A stretch of DNA of 64,000 nt from Camillea tinctor (lineage: Eukaryota > Ascomycota > Sordariomycetes > Xylariales > Xylariaceae): the NCBI GenBank assembly GCA_022578605.1, contig MU394104.1, positions 238,431-302,430 of the forward strand, written 5' to 3'. The first letter of the stretch is position 1. Each line of letters begins with the position of its first letter. Position numbers and translations under genes: made by a program. This document shows positions 10,545 through 22,482 of this stretch, one piece after another. The notes below the pieces were generated by a model. It was given only the letters and a program-made list of their open reading frames with translations. It was not told the DNA's origin and ran no database searches.

Positions 10545-11628
10545 TCAAGCCCCCGTCTCTTTCTCTTTCTCCACTCCATCGTAGCTAATGAGGAAATTCA
10601 ATGCCCTCTCGTATGTCCACATCGTGACGGCGCTCGCCGGCGCTGCTTTGAACAGGCTGACGGTCAACCCGCGGTACAAGCCCCTGATCCCCTCGCGGCG
10701 GAGGATCTGGCGGATGGTGCGCAGGGTGCCGGGGGCGTACTCGGGGATGTTCTTGTGGACGTAGCGGCTGCGCGTGGGGCCCTGGACCTGGATGCGCTTG
10801 CGCACGAGGTCGAGGGGGAAGACGCCGGTCTTGGCGACGATGCTAGCGACCATGCCGGCGGTGGCGTCGCCGCTGCCGAAGGGCAGCCGGAGCTCGGACA
10901 GCGGCTGGCGCGTCCCCTCGTAGATAGCGAAGAAGAGGCCCATGAAGGGCACGATCTGCGCGAGCCCCGGCGCCAGGCCCCGGAAGAACCCCCGGGCCCC
11001 TTCGTCGCGGTGGATCTCCCGCACCGCCCGCGCCAGCGACGTGTACACGCGGTCGTTGCCCTGGGCGGCGAACCGCGTGCGCAGCAGGTCCAGCGGGTAC
11101 GTAGTCGCGGTGGCGGTGGCGCCGGCGGTGGCGCCGCTGATGAAGGACTCGGCGGCCTTGGGGAGGCGGCTCCCGGCCCCGTCGTGGGAGGGCCCGAAGG
11201 CGCGGTGCAGGAACATGGTCGTCGACCGGTACATGGTGAACTGGATGGCGGCGTACGACACGTACATCAGCTCGGCGGGCACGTTGCCCTTCCACAGGCC
11301 GGTCACGCCCTCATTCTCGACGATGTGCTTCAGCGTGCGCAAGGTCCCCTTGTAGATGGGCGAGCCGCGCAGGTCGACTTGCGAAAGGGGGTCCGAGAGC
11401 GAGTGCGACTGCAACTGCAGTCGGATCTTGACGACGTCGAGGGGCGCTATCACGAAGCGAGATATCAGACCCGCGACTGCCCCGGCGGTAACAACCTGGA
11501 GTCGGGAGCCCTAGAAATCGATGTCGGTCAGTTTTCCTAGGGGATATTCGAGATCCGAATAGGGAGGGTTATCGTCACGAGACGACGTCGCTTACCTCAT
11601 CTTGAAGGCGCTGGCCAGTGTTCGACAT
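10545..11628 (-). CDS. TPC1: Mitochondrial thiamine pyrophosphate carrier
   Basis: Two exons, 11628-11596 and 11510-10545, giving 332 residues. The first exon encodes only [11 protein letters not shown]. The intron (11595-11511, GTAAGC...CTAG) restores the first transmembrane helix ([19 protein letters not shown]). Three mitochondrial-carrier repeats are visible, with signatures [20 protein letters not shown] and [10 protein letters not shown], each at the end of an odd-numbered helix. Family members exchange cytosolic ThPP for matrix nucleotides across the inner membrane, and the N-terminal sequence and short first exon resemble fungal TPC1. Substrate assignment rests on overall similarity, so another carrier of the same subfamily remains possible. 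Coding sequence is strikingly GC-rich, which produces long antisense open frames. Confidence 0.87.
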
Positions 11629-13320
11629 ACATTCGTTGCCGTCCCACCCGGCTTAAGGGGGCTTTTGATAATGTGCCGGTTACGGAGTGGTGGTGTTCCT
11701 TTGGGCCGACGCCTAGAGACGATTATATAACTGGATGCTTCCAGATTATTGTTGGATGTGGATGGTGTGTCAAACCCTCAATTGGCACTAGACCTTGCAA
11801 GGGTAATGGCTGTTGATGGCTGATAATAATAAAAAGTTCAATGTAGCACGTGTCAATCACTTGTTAGTGAGCAGGTTATCTACCTAGTCAGCAGCCTCTT
11901 CTTTGTGACCTGGTTTTAGTTGGTGACCTCGTTTTGGTAGGCGGTGAAATCTATGGCTTTTCTTGCTACTACGTTTTTATTATGTCACGATGGTGAATAA
12001 TGTGAATAATCTACCGTGTCGGTGGATTTTTTAATGACCGATTAATGATGCTGGGCACTGGCCACAGCTTCCAATTCAACGCGAATTAAACCACCGACGG
12101 ACCGATAAAGTAAAAGTGACGTAGTATAGGACGCCCAGAATAAGGTCGTAGGGTCGGTTAGAGGTAGCTAACTTGAAGTAGGCACATACCTACCCCCATA
12201 TCCGTTGTAGTTGGTGGAAGGGACCTTTGGGGGAAGGGGGGGGGGAGGGAGGGGATCAATGTTGCAATAAAATCAACGCTATTGGTTGATATTGCGCGCA
12301 TAGCGGCTGTGCCCCGCTTCAAGACGGGAGTTGTTAGGTACACTAGAATCCATGCATGCCCCCGGATTCAAGAGTCCTACAACACTGGAAACCTGGAGGA
12401 TTGCACTAAATTATATACTACATACTTAGCAAGAAGCCCACTAACAGTATGTATGACTATACGGGATAATGTATCTACGGCTGACCAGGTAAGCATGACC
12501 ACGCCGTATATGGACATGTGCTATTTGGAATGGCTTACTTGCTTTTAATTATTTATTTTTCATTTCCATTTCCATTTTTATTTTTATCTTAGTAGATAGT
12601 CAAAGAATGGTGGATTGCTCTCTCATTTCCACTCACGAGATCCACATGGAGATTCTCGTGTGTGTGTGTGTGTGTGTGTGTTAGTGTAAGAAATTCCAGA
12701 TCTTCCGCCTGCCCGAAGGACTGATGGAGGTGGGCGCGGGGCGGGAGAAACTCCTGGGTCGGGCTGGTTACTCCGATGCAAGTTTAGTAAAGAAGGAGGG
12801 AGGGGGCTTAGAATATATGGATGAAACTCAATTTGCAGACCAACTCTGCATTCTAACCTAGCTTACATAGGTTATGTAGGTTATGTTACATTCCCATACC
12901 TGGTAGGTAGACAACTCTCTAAGTCATTCACTACCTCGTTATTCCCTCCCTCTTCCAAACTTTACTTACCTACGATATTTTAAAAAAATATCTTTACTAT
13001 TTACCTTACCTAATTCGGTTTCTTCTTCCTCTCTCTTCATATTTTTTTTATTTACTTTATATCTATCATCTATCTATATTGTAGTACTTAGCTAAACTCG
13101 TGTATCCTACCCTCCCAACCATTATCAGACACACCAGAATACCCCAGCACGGGCTTAGCTGCATCAACTTACGCACACTAAGCCTGATCTAGCCGCCCAC
13201 TGGAAACACTTGGTTACATGTGAATCCGTCTCCTACGAAGAAATACTAGCATCTCTTTTTTTCGCAACACACTCTCGAGGTCGAGGGGAGCAGAACCAGG
13301 CAAAGAACCATACCAAAACC
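11629..13320. other. Intergenic region with simple repeats
   Basis: About 1.7 kb between the divergent starts of TPC1 and the hypothetical protein at 13321. It holds a G-rich run (12231-12255), a (GT)n microsatellite, CT-rich stretches near 13020-13060 and the recurring words CTAACCTA/TAGGTTA (12853-12885). The last 200 bp form the CT/AC-rich leader of the next gene. No gene supported. Confidence 0.55.
12658..12681. repeat. (GT)n microsatellite
   Basis: Twelve uninterrupted GT units in intergenic DNA. Confidence 0.92.
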
Positions 13321-14493
13321 ATGACTGCTTCTACTATTAGACAGCCCAATGTTCAAAATGTCCTAGGGCCTGTCTTACCGTCATTACCTGCTGCGGCACT
13401 TTCTCTACAACCCTCAGAAACCATCTTACCTCTACTTTCCCCCATCCTAAGGCAAAGAGTCCAACTCCTATCTTCTGCCTCGAGCAACGACCCGTGGATA
13501 CGCTTGCTATGCTATGATACAGCAAAGGTGCCTAAATTGACGCAAATTGCCCAGAGCGATCGCCTAGAGCCCCATCCCGTGTCTGGGGAAGTCGAGGTGG
13601 ATTGGGATTATGATTCCGAGATTCGTTACCGACGTCTCGATGAGGAGACGCTCCAAGCACTTGTGGTACTAAAAGACCTGGAGTTGGCGTTCCGTCTAGT
13701 TTATTGCGCCGGCGACCCTGTCTCGGGGGATGGTTGGAAGGTGGGCGAGGTCAGCGTCACCGATAAACCGTCGCCGTTCTCGTCGTTTGGGGGTGCCTCG
13801 ACCATCGCAGAGGCTGACAGGCAGTTTAAAGAATCCGATTCGAAGAAGCCATCTAGTGTTCCTAGCAATGGGCTGTTAAATACCCACAATACATTTCTGG
13901 CTGACGAAGAAGACGACGATGACGACTACTGGGCACAGTACGATTCGACGCCTGCGGCACGAACACCTGCAACGAAGAGATCGCCAGCGCCACAATCAAT
14001 GCAGACTTCCCACGCCGCCGCCGAGGATGACTACTACGCCCAATATGATGATGTTCAACCTGCTATGGACAACCACGACCCAGACGAGGAAGCCAACCTT
14101 GACATAGCTCCACCGCTAGGTTTGGCGTCCAAGCCGAAGATTCCTGCAGCAAACGGCAATAAACAAGACGAGGCGGAACAAAATGAAACACAGGGTACCT
14201 GGACTTTGGCCGATCCTCCACGGTCGCCTTCGGTACATTCGAGAAGTGGTGACGACCCGGCGCTCGTTCACCCCCATCCTAGACCAGCATCTAGTACCGG
14301 ATCTATTTCATCAGTAGAAAAACTCGAAGCTGAAGCAGCGAAACAGGAGCGGGGTGACTTTGGGGTAAAGCAACATGTGTCCCGAAGCATCAAGAGCTTG
14401 TTTATGCTCTCTCGGGCATCTGGCATCGATCGTGAGGAGTTCGAGCGGTTAGTAAAGACCGAACTCGACATGCTCGGGATGATGGAAGATTGA
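13321..14493 (+). CDS. Conserved hypothetical fungal protein, acidic and largely disordered
   Basis: An open frame runs from 13210, but the ATG at 13321 (context AAAACCATGA) begins the compact sequence MTASTIRQPNVQNVLGPVLP and is preferred, giving 390 residues. I do not recognise a named family. The N-terminal 150 residues look folded, with alternating Leu-rich helical stretches and a WDYDSEIRYRRLDEE segment. A disordered middle follows, with two similar acidic-aromatic patches (DDDDYWAQYD near 200 and EDDYYAQYD near 240). The C-terminal 50 residues (KQHVSRSIKSLFMLSRASG then EEFERLVKTEL) look like a conserved helical module. No signal peptide or membrane segment. It reads as an intracellular, possibly scaffold-like protein, but function is unknown. 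Confidence 0.78.
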   Translation: MTASTIRQPNVQNVLGPVLPSLPAAALSLQPSETILPLLSPILRQRVQLLSSASSNDPWIRLLCYDTAKVPKLTQIAQSDRLEPHPVSGEVEVDWDYDSEIRYRRLDEETLQALVVLKDLELAFRLVYCAGDPVSGDGWKVGEVSVTDKPSPFSSFGGASTIAEADRQFKESDSKKPSSVPSNGLLNTHNTFLADEEDDDDDYWAQYDSTPAARTPATKRSPAPQSMQTSHAAAEDDYYAQYDDVQPAMDNHDPDEEANLDIAPPLGLASKPKIPAANGNKQDEAEQNETQGTWTLADPPRSPSVHSRSGDDPALVHPHPRPASSTGSISSVEKLEAEAAKQERGDFGVKQHVSRSIKSLFMLSRASGIDREEFERLVKTELDMLGMMED

Positions 14494-15426
14494 AAAGTTA
14501 TGTGGATGGAGGAGGGGAGAAGGGGGGAGAGGGGAAACCAGTGAGGATATATGTACGACTTATACGGCGTTACCGGTGGGCTCGAGCTTGACAGCTTTGA
14601 GAAAACACAGTGGGGGAAGCCTCAGGTTCTGGTTGATAGTTACTCGGGTCCCCTTTTTTTTCTTTGTCTAGCACGATGGGCTCATGGGGGGAGGGGGGTT
14701 GTTTGCATGGGATGGTGTTATATAGTGTGCCCCGAGTTTTGCGGGTGTAGGCATTCTGACCAAATCCGTCGTCTTTTTTGAAGCTAAATAGGATGAAAAC
14801 CTGAAAATAAATCAATGAATAATAATAAAAGGATATTTTTCATTTATTTATAGATGAAGAAAACAATAGTTGCTGCCATAGTGTGAACTGTTGGGGAAAA
14901 AGATCATAAAGGGAGAGGAAAGTTGGTGAAATGATTGGATGAATGATTGAATGAATGTGATGAGTTGGGATGAGTTGGGACGAATATCTGAAGACAAGCC
15001 AATCACCTGCAGGCTGCTTCAAGCACTTTGCAACTGTAGTTTTAAGTACTCCGTACCTAGGTTAGCTTTGTTTGGGCGGATGAGCAGCTGGAGACCTTTA
15101 GGTAAGTACCTAAACTTATTAGTGTACTTACCGAGCTACCGCAAGTCCGCCCAGCCTAATAAGCAGCGGGTTACGGGTGTCAATCCATCCCAGACATGAC
15201 GTCCCATGCGAATTATTTCCGGCCAATTCAATGTTCCCTCCGATATTATTTTTAAGCCAATCAGCATCAAAGCTGAGACATCCCACTTCTAAGTTGCGCT
15301 TCTCACCAAGAGTAAAAAAAGAAAGCCAAAAAAAAAGGGAAAAAAAAAAGAAAAGAGAAGGGACCTTCAGCGACATCGAAAGAAAAGAGAGGCCCAGGCC
15401 TGATCCCGTAACCTCTGTAGCCCGCC
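14494..15426. other. Intergenic region between two plus-strand genes
   Basis: About 930 bp. It includes the 3' flank of the hypothetical gene, an A/T-rich patch (14780-14870), a GTACCTAGGTTAG word near 15053 and an A-rich leader (15315-15360) just before mS42. No gene supported. Confidence 0.55.
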
Positions 15427-16377
15427 ATGCTACGACCACGATTGAGAATACCTCGTGTAGGAGGTCTGCTACGGCGGCCCACTCCCTTCCGCCGCCAGAT
15501 TCATGTCATGCCTCTTCTCGAGAATATCAACCCGGAAGAGGGTGTGCCTGGGCTGTTGTCCGTCGATGGATGTCAATTTGCCTGGACCCAGTACATGCAA
15601 TTGATGATAGAGAAGCTCAATACCATGGTCGCTGGTGGGTTCTCTTTATCTGTGTATACAATGCCCATTCGCTAAACCGCCAGCCCAGGTTCCGAATACG
15701 AATCCCTAGATCTCTTACCTATCATCAAGGCGACGTCGCGCGAACCTTCGCAAGCTGCCATCTTCAACTATGCCTCGATGGCGCACAACAACCACCTCTT
15801 CTTCCTAGGCCTCAAGGCCGCCCCGCCCAATGAGGGCGAGTTTGCCGAGGGCATCCAGCCTCTGGAGGAGAAGATACCGCCGCTGCTACGGAGAACCCTA
15901 GAATCCAACTTCAGTTCCATCGAGACGTTGCGCCGAGAGTTCACCGCCACGGCCATGGCTATGTTCGGGCCCGGCTTCGTCTGGCTGGTCAAGAACGCCC
16001 AGACCACCGACTACCGCATCCTAGCCACGTATCTGGCCGGGACCCCTTATATCGCCGGCCACTGGCGCCGCCAGCCAGTTGACATGAACTCCCATGGCGC
16101 GAGCGGAAGGACGATGCAGGAGTGGCTGGAGCGCGGTCAGACGGGTGCTGGAGCGTCCAATGGCTCCATGTTTGACCCAGAAGTACCGGGCGGCGTCGAT
16201 GTGATCCCGCTGCTCTGCTTAAACACGTGGGAGCACGTGTGGCTGCGTGACTACGGCATCCAGTCCCAAGGCGTAGAGGGTAAGAGGATCTTTATCGAAA
16301 GTTGGTGGGAGTGCATTGATTGGAAAAGAGTTGAGACTCTAGCGATGATCCAAATACAAAACACCTTCAAAGGATAA
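15427..16377 (+). CDS. RSM26: Mitochondrial small-subunit ribosomal protein mS42 (SOD fold)
   Basis: Two exons, 15427-15634 and 15689-16377, joined by a GTGGGT...CAG intron of 54 nt, giving 298 residues. The N-terminus (MLRPRLRIPRVGGLLRRPTP) is a strongly basic mitochondrial presequence. The rest has the Fe/Mn superoxide dismutase fold: SMAHNNHLFF (about 99-108) matches the helix carrying the metal histidines, and NTWEHVWLRDYG (248-259) matches the C-terminal DxWEHxxY motif. The aspartate metal ligand is replaced by Asn248, so catalysis is unlikely. This is typical of the paired SOD-like mitoribosomal proteins mS42 (Rsm26) and mS43 (Mrp1). I favour mS42 from the N-terminal GVPGL...DG segment, with mS43 as the alternative. 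Confidence 0.82.
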
Positions 16378-17785
16378 GAACCTTTTTTTCTTTCTTTCTT
16401 TTCTTTTCCCCAAAAAAGCAGATGATGCTCTCACCAATAAAAAGGGAAAGGGCCGACTTACCAAGCTCTCATTGTGTAAAACAATGCACGAGGAATCTCT
16501 CCTGGATAGGAGGGAGGGGTGAGAGCAAGAGCGGGATACGCTATGTATAGAGATGTAAAATGGCAAGATGTATAAACTATTTTCCCGCATGGATATTTCG
16601 TCCTGTCTATAGAGAGAGAAAAAAAAGAAAGGAAACGAGCTCCCTAGGTCAATAGACAGCTAGGAACTGCTCATAATTGACTCACGACCAAGAACGCTGA
16701 TAGAAGTTTTATGTGTGACATCGCACGTCTTTCGTTTTTATTCGTAGGATTACACGGGAAGCATCTAACAGGTCATGTAAAACCAATCGAGATATGTCTA
16801 GCTATCTAAAATCAAGATGGAGTTCAAATTTTTAAAACAATCTTCCATTTTTTATTCATTTTTTTTGGAGTTCTACTCCTGAACTACTAACCTAAGTGCT
16901 AAGGGGGCTACTACCTGGATTATCAATAATACTTGAAGGAGCGTGGGAAGGATAGTATAGCATAATTCAAACCAACCAACCAAACCAACCCACCAAGCAG
17001 GATATCCCAATGCCGTCATCAAAGTCGTTAGTGAGCGGGACGCTGGCTTCACATGTGCACAGTGTCCGCTTTTTCTTCTGCCGTGGCCAAGAAAGGAAAA
17101 CAAAATAAAAGGGGATGTAAAATAAACTAACTAGCCAACGATACAATTTTCCTTTTTCAAAAAGAAGTTACATAAAAAACAAAAACAAAGGATATCTCTG
17201 TTGAAGTTCGCCTTCAGCTGTTTCTTTCTCTATCGCCACCAGTCATCGTCAATTCGTCAAAAGGGGGGGGGAGTAAATTTTTGAGGGGGTTGGGGAAGTC
17301 GTTTTTTTTCTTCGACGAAACGGTATAAAGGGTATCGATAGATAATAAAGCCGAACCGACGTTCTTTTTTGGTCCAAGGGGAGAGGGTTTCAGGATATAT
17401 AATAAAAAAAAGGGGTGGAAAGAAGAAATAGAACAGAAATGTGATACAATCACCAGTGGAACAGACATAAAAAAACCAGGGCATCGTATGAGCTGGATGA
17501 CGATCGTGTTTTTGGAAAAGAGAAGAAAAAGAACGAAACCAATACAAATCAAAAAAAAAATCCTAGGTTAAGCCCCCTAAAGTCAAGGAAGGACTAGAAC
17601 GGTAATGATGATAATTGGCAATAGATATATGAAAAGAGTTTTGGGTTTTCTTGATGAGCCAATCAACCAACTAGGTTAGTCAACTTTATCTCCCATGAGA
17701 GGAGAGGGGATGGGCGAAAGGGTGTAAGTCAGAGACGCTGTTTGCTGTCTTGCAAACTGGGAGACGGACAAAAACAGAACATTCT
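16378..17785. other. Intergenic region between convergent mS42 and the SAM-PH gene
   Basis: About 1.4 kb of 3' flanks, with a CTTT-type pyrimidine run (16382-16410), A/G-rich tracts and G-runs (17262-17290). Overlapping chance open frames on the minus strand (17214-17552) are low-complexity and lack any recognisable motif. No gene supported. Confidence 0.55.
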
Positions 17786-20398
17786 CTATATCATGTTCCC
17801 GTTAACGCTGACCTCGAAACCCTCGCCCTTCTGCTTCAGCGCCTTGGCGAGCATGAGCTCGCGCATCCAGTCGATGCGCTCGTCGCGGCTGCGCACGGCG
17901 AAGTGGTGCGTCTTGCCGGTGCCGTTGAAGGAGCCCTCGAGGCCTCCGGTCAGGGGGCCTGACCCGATGCCGGCGCCGGTGCTCTGGTTCGGGCTCTGGC
18001 TCTCGCGCTTGCGCAGGCGCGCGCCGACCTTGCTGCCGACGCCCCCGCCCTGGATGTCCTGGGGGATGAGCTGGAAGCTGAAGGCGGCGACGTCGTCGTG
18101 GTCGGTCGACAAGGAGCCGCCCTTGCCGCCGCGGCTGATGCTCATGGCCTTGAAGGCGGCGTTGAGCTTGGACGTCGTCGACAGCGACGAGCACGCGATG
18201 GCGTAGTCGTCGATGTCGATGTACTCGAGCGTGCGCTCGCGCGTCTCAGCGTCCTTGTGCAGCGCCAGCCGCGTGCCCTTGAGCACCGCGTACTGGTCGT
18301 GCCACTCGTGCCGCAGCATCTTGGTCTTGCGCTTCTTGACCGGCCCCTGGTACGTAATGCCCTCGGCATCCTTGATCATGGCTGTGTTGGTTCCTAGGCC
18401 CAGGCTCTCGCCGGTCATGTTCGGCAGCGTCCGCTCAAAGGCCGAGCGCTGGTGGCGGTGTTGTGGTGACCATGGCCACTGCGCGCGAGGAGGGGCGTGG
18501 AGAGGTTGTTGCGACCGGGCCGGGACTTTGAGGGGTGGTGATGACCGGAGGGAGGCGGAAGGGGGCTTCGGCGTGGCACGGCCTACAGGGGTGGAGGCGT
18601 CCTCTTGAACAGGGGCCATGATCTGGAGGGATGGTCGATGAGAAGATCGTTTCTGCTGCCGGGGAGTTTGGGTCACAGGGCCCGCGCGGTAGCCCATGTC
18701 AGGAGGGACTGATTGAGAGGCATCTCGAGCCACCGGGCCAAGGGGCACAGCAGTTAAGGGGACGTCCATGTCTGAGAAAGGAGTGCCAAAACGGTAGGGA
18801 GCGACAGGTGTCTGAAGCTCTGGGGACAGTGCCTCGGCCCTTTCCATTCGATAGGGAATAAATGGTGTCTGGGAGTTTGTCTGTCTTGCCTGTTGTGATT
18901 GTCTTTGTGACTGCGCTTGTTGGTGTCCAGGGATAGACAGCTTGGGGAGGGCTCTTAGACCTTCATGAGGTGTTCGTGAACTAGGATAAATCTCAAACGG
19001 GGGAGTTGGGGGAACCTCGTTTGACCCCGTTTGGGTGTGCTGATGCTGGAAATCCAAGAACTGCCGGACATTGTCCTGAGGGTCTCGTGTCTGAAGATTG
19101 CGAAGAGCGGCTTCTTGCAGATACTGTAAAGGAGGTACTCCAGGGCCAAGGACGTCTGAGGAGGCGATAACGGAAGGAACTGCATCCGATATAGGTCGTA
19201 GTGCTTCAGTCGATGATGGCCTATTGATTGCTTGTGCCGTCTCTGGGTTTCCTGGGTCTCCGGCGACCATTATTATGCCACCCTTGTCCGTATCTACAAA
19301 CGGATGGTCCTTCTTGAAGGCTTCCATCATGCGCTGCCACCTCCGATACTTTGAGCAGTTCTCTCCCTTAGAGCAGTGGTGCGGCTTAGGCATCATCTGC
19401 TCAATGCCTACAATGGATACAGACTCCAGAGGGGAAATTATATCCTCATGTGACGGCCTTCTCTTGCTGTGCTCCCTCTTGACGCTCTTAGAGGGCTTCA
19501 CACTTCGGCTGCGCTCAGTGTCACCCTTTTCGGCCTTTTCTACCTTCCTCCGTTCCCTCCGTACCTCCTTGCTTTCTTCGTCCTCGATTGGAGTATCGGG
19601 CCTAGGCGACATCTCCTTGCTGTCTCTCAGAGTGTGTATTTCCTCCCACACCTTTGTTCTTACTCCAAAAGATTGGATATCGAGTTCCCTTAGGTCCTCG
19701 AACTTCAACGTAATTAGGATAGCCCCATTGATATCATTCTCAATAAATTTCTCAGCGATTGTCCGCTCGACGCCGGCATCGAGCATCCATTGCGCCACCT
19801 TCTGAGGAGACCACACTGCCAGCTCGTTTGGATCTAATTTCTCATGAGTAAACTGGTACGGACTCGTCCGAGATCGTGGTAGCGGGTCATGAACGAGAGG
19901 ATACCGAACTTCAGCCTCATACGGCCTAGCCGTCTTCGGCGTTATCGGTGAAAGGGAAAGGATTTCTTGGTAATCGGTAGAGGTTGACGACGATGTTGAT
20001 GATCGGAATAGATGTGGTCCCCTTGGTCCCTCTACTGGCTTCAGCGGGTCAAGTTCAAAGAGGTACGCCTCTCGAGCTCTGCTCGATCTAGGCGTGTGTG
20101 CCTCGTCATATGAAGAAAGGGTTGTTGCACTTTGTTGACCCGACTGATAAATATTCTGTTAGTATGAGATTATCTATGATAAGGACGTGTCATTTCATCT
20201 TACCGAGTTCAAGCTCACCCGCGGTGAATTTGGGTCATCATCTTCTATCTCGCTAACGATTTCATCCTCTTCGTCCCAGTCCGTATCCACGATTTCTGTG
20301 GCTATCGAACTTGGACGAGGCTCAAAGCCTTTGAGACCGAAGAATGCGTCGTGAAGGCGGCTCTTCTGGAGCATTTCAAAATGCGATCGCTCGCCCAT
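17786..20398 (-). CDS. SAM and PH domain protein, Boi1/Boi2-like polarity or signalling factor
   Basis: Two exons, 20398-20204 and 20143-17786. The 60-nt intron (GTAAGA...CAG, with an ATACTAACAG branch site) gives 850 residues. The N-terminus is acidic (TDWDEEDEIVSEIEDDD). A SAM domain lies at about 174-235 (VWSPQKVAQWMLDAGVER to REL). A long Ser/Pro/Gln-rich disordered region follows. A C-terminal PH domain starts near 660 (GPVKKRKTK, then EWHDQYAVLKGTRLALHKD) and ends with the Trp helix (RIDWMRELMLAKAL). The order SAM-PH resembles yeast Boi proteins, which bind membranes and help polarised growth, but no SH3 domain is present. An extra 5' exon is possible: ATG at 20510-20508 followed by a GT donor, and an acceptor at 20418-20417, would add seven residues in frame. 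Confidence 0.8.
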
Positions 20399-22435
20399 CC
20401 TGAACGAATGCGTATTCTAAAAAGAAAAAAAGGGAAGTCAGTTAACGTCTTAGGCTAGGGATAAACCGCAAATATGTGATTAAACCCAAAGAAGCCTCAA
20501 CCCGTACCATTCTGATCAGATAATGAAAGAAAATCTGCTAGGATGCAAATGCGCTTTGAGCATTCCGCCGTTGCCGGCCTTGCTGTTGTCTTTCCAAGAA
20601 CCACTGGATATATGAGAGATGAGAGGACGAAAAGGAAAGGCTTGCTATGGGTACCAAGGGATCTGTTCAACGTCGCAAAAAGGAGAGAGAGAAGAGCTAA
20701 GGCAAGATCACGGACACCCGCCGAAAGTATATGTATCAGATAAGAGGTATATTCGGTTCGCAGCAGTGTATAATGCAGGGTGAGACGTTGTGATAACAGA
20801 GGCTTGTCAAGATGTGATTTGTTTCCAGGCTCTGAAAGCAGCACCGTCACTGCGTTTACAGCATGTCGAGTCACCTTACTACGTACAGATAGTGAGCGCA
20901 AGCCCTAATAATAGTATTGTCTAGACGACAGAGGGAGGGTGTACCCCCAGCACCCAGCACCAAGTCTGCTGGGGACAGGAGACACTCAACCAACCAACCT
21001 CAGCGGAAAGTCTTGCAACCAGAGGCTGGTTGGACAGAGTTGGTGAGGAGCGCAGGAAATCAAGACGCACGAAGCAACGCGGGACTCGAACATCATTGGC
21101 CGCAGGGGTCATCGACGACCCCAGAAATAGCTGTCTAAGCGCCGGATGGCCAAAACCAGGGGGGTCCTGGTCCATGTCCATCCTTTCCCATACGGAATCA
21201 AGTCGATCAGGCCATGGCTTAGCCGTTTAAGAGAGGCGGCACTCACTACATTAACGCATGCGTAACTAACAAATCCCCTCACCAACCATACATGAACAAA
21301 AAAGTAAAGTTTACGGTTGGATGGTAAATCTTGCGAAGCAAGCATGCAAGTCAGATCACCCTGATCTGCTCTACATAACTTACTTAGTATAAGGGCCGAA
21401 ATGCGCAGAAAAAACATCGTCATTGAGGGCCTCTATAACAGGAGATCCTCAATGCGAACGAGGCGGTAAACACCTATCGTTACTAGTCGGGCATCACTTG
21501 ACTCATTTTTGATGCCCTTGAGCAAGGGCTCTTCAGCAGGACCGGGGTTTAATTTTTAATCTTTTTTTTTCTATCTTTTCATGAGGGTCATACAAGTCGG
21601 TCTGTACGTAAGTTAATGGTAGAGCTCCAGCTCCAGCTCCAATATAGACCTGATTCGGGTATTTTCGTCCCGTCGGGATAGACAGCCCTGAGGGGCGGAA
21701 ACGGGGATTTGTATGTTTAGGTAGAGTAATACCTACTTCGTAAGTGGGAAGAGAGGGGGGAGGGGGAAGAAAAGAGAAAAAAAAAAAGTAATAATACAGA
21801 TTCTATTAATTCTCCATCCCAACGGGGGTCGTCTCTGCCGTCTTGTCCCCACCTGCACCGGCTAAGACTATCATCCTCCCAGGGTCAGTACAAGTATAGT
21901 GCAGACCGTGCTCCTGCTCCAAATCCGACCCCCCTCTCTTGTGATACTCTGAGAGAGAAGGCGATTGGCGCTCTCAAAATGAATTCCATTTTCAAATGTT
22001 CTCGAAGCTGGCCGATTCGGGGGGAACGTGCTAGTGTCTCGCTGGCCAAGCACCCGAGACCAATAACGTCTCCGTAACTAATACTCACGAGACCTTCAAC
22101 CTTCAAGCCAGATGCTAGTGCTGCGCAGATCGAAGGATGGATGCCGTTGAGTTATGGGACGGTCCGATATAGCTTACGGGCTTTTCCTTGGTGTATTAGA
22201 CCTTGGACCGGCGTTGAGGGAGATTTACCTTTTAAACGCTCACCGATCACGCTCAACGACCCAATGGGGGGTTTTTTTTTCCAACAACTCCTCATCTTAT
22301 GTGACTTTATGTGCAGACACGTGATGCCGACTTCTCCATAGTCATTACGTATATGGCTGGGGGGAGAGGGGGATTTTCTAAGGGGCTATTGAATGCGCAC
22401 TAGACGGCGCTGTACATACATACAGTACTATCACG

Positions 22436-22482
22436 GGCATGGACATGGGCATGAGTATGAGCATGAGCATGTTAGGGGCATG
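22436..22482. repeat. Degenerate hexamer repeat (ATGGGC/ATGAGC)n
   Basis: Six or seven units of a six-base repeat with the core CATGAGCATGAG. A reverse-complement version occurs at 26272-26303. Confidence 0.75.

Noticed and set aside
10755..11540. 261-codon plus-strand open frame
   Set aside because: It is antisense to the GC-rich TPC1 gene and has the Arg/Ala/Gly-rich composition of a shadow frame; no motif.
20497..20901. 134-codon minus-strand frame upstream of the SAM-PH gene
   Set aside because: It has no recognisable domain and lies where the 5' leader of the SAM-PH gene is expected.
21060..21090. Possible tRNA T-arm on the minus strand (TGTTCGAGTCCC)
   Set aside because: The bases flanking the loop do not pair into a stem, and no acceptor or anticodon arm follows.
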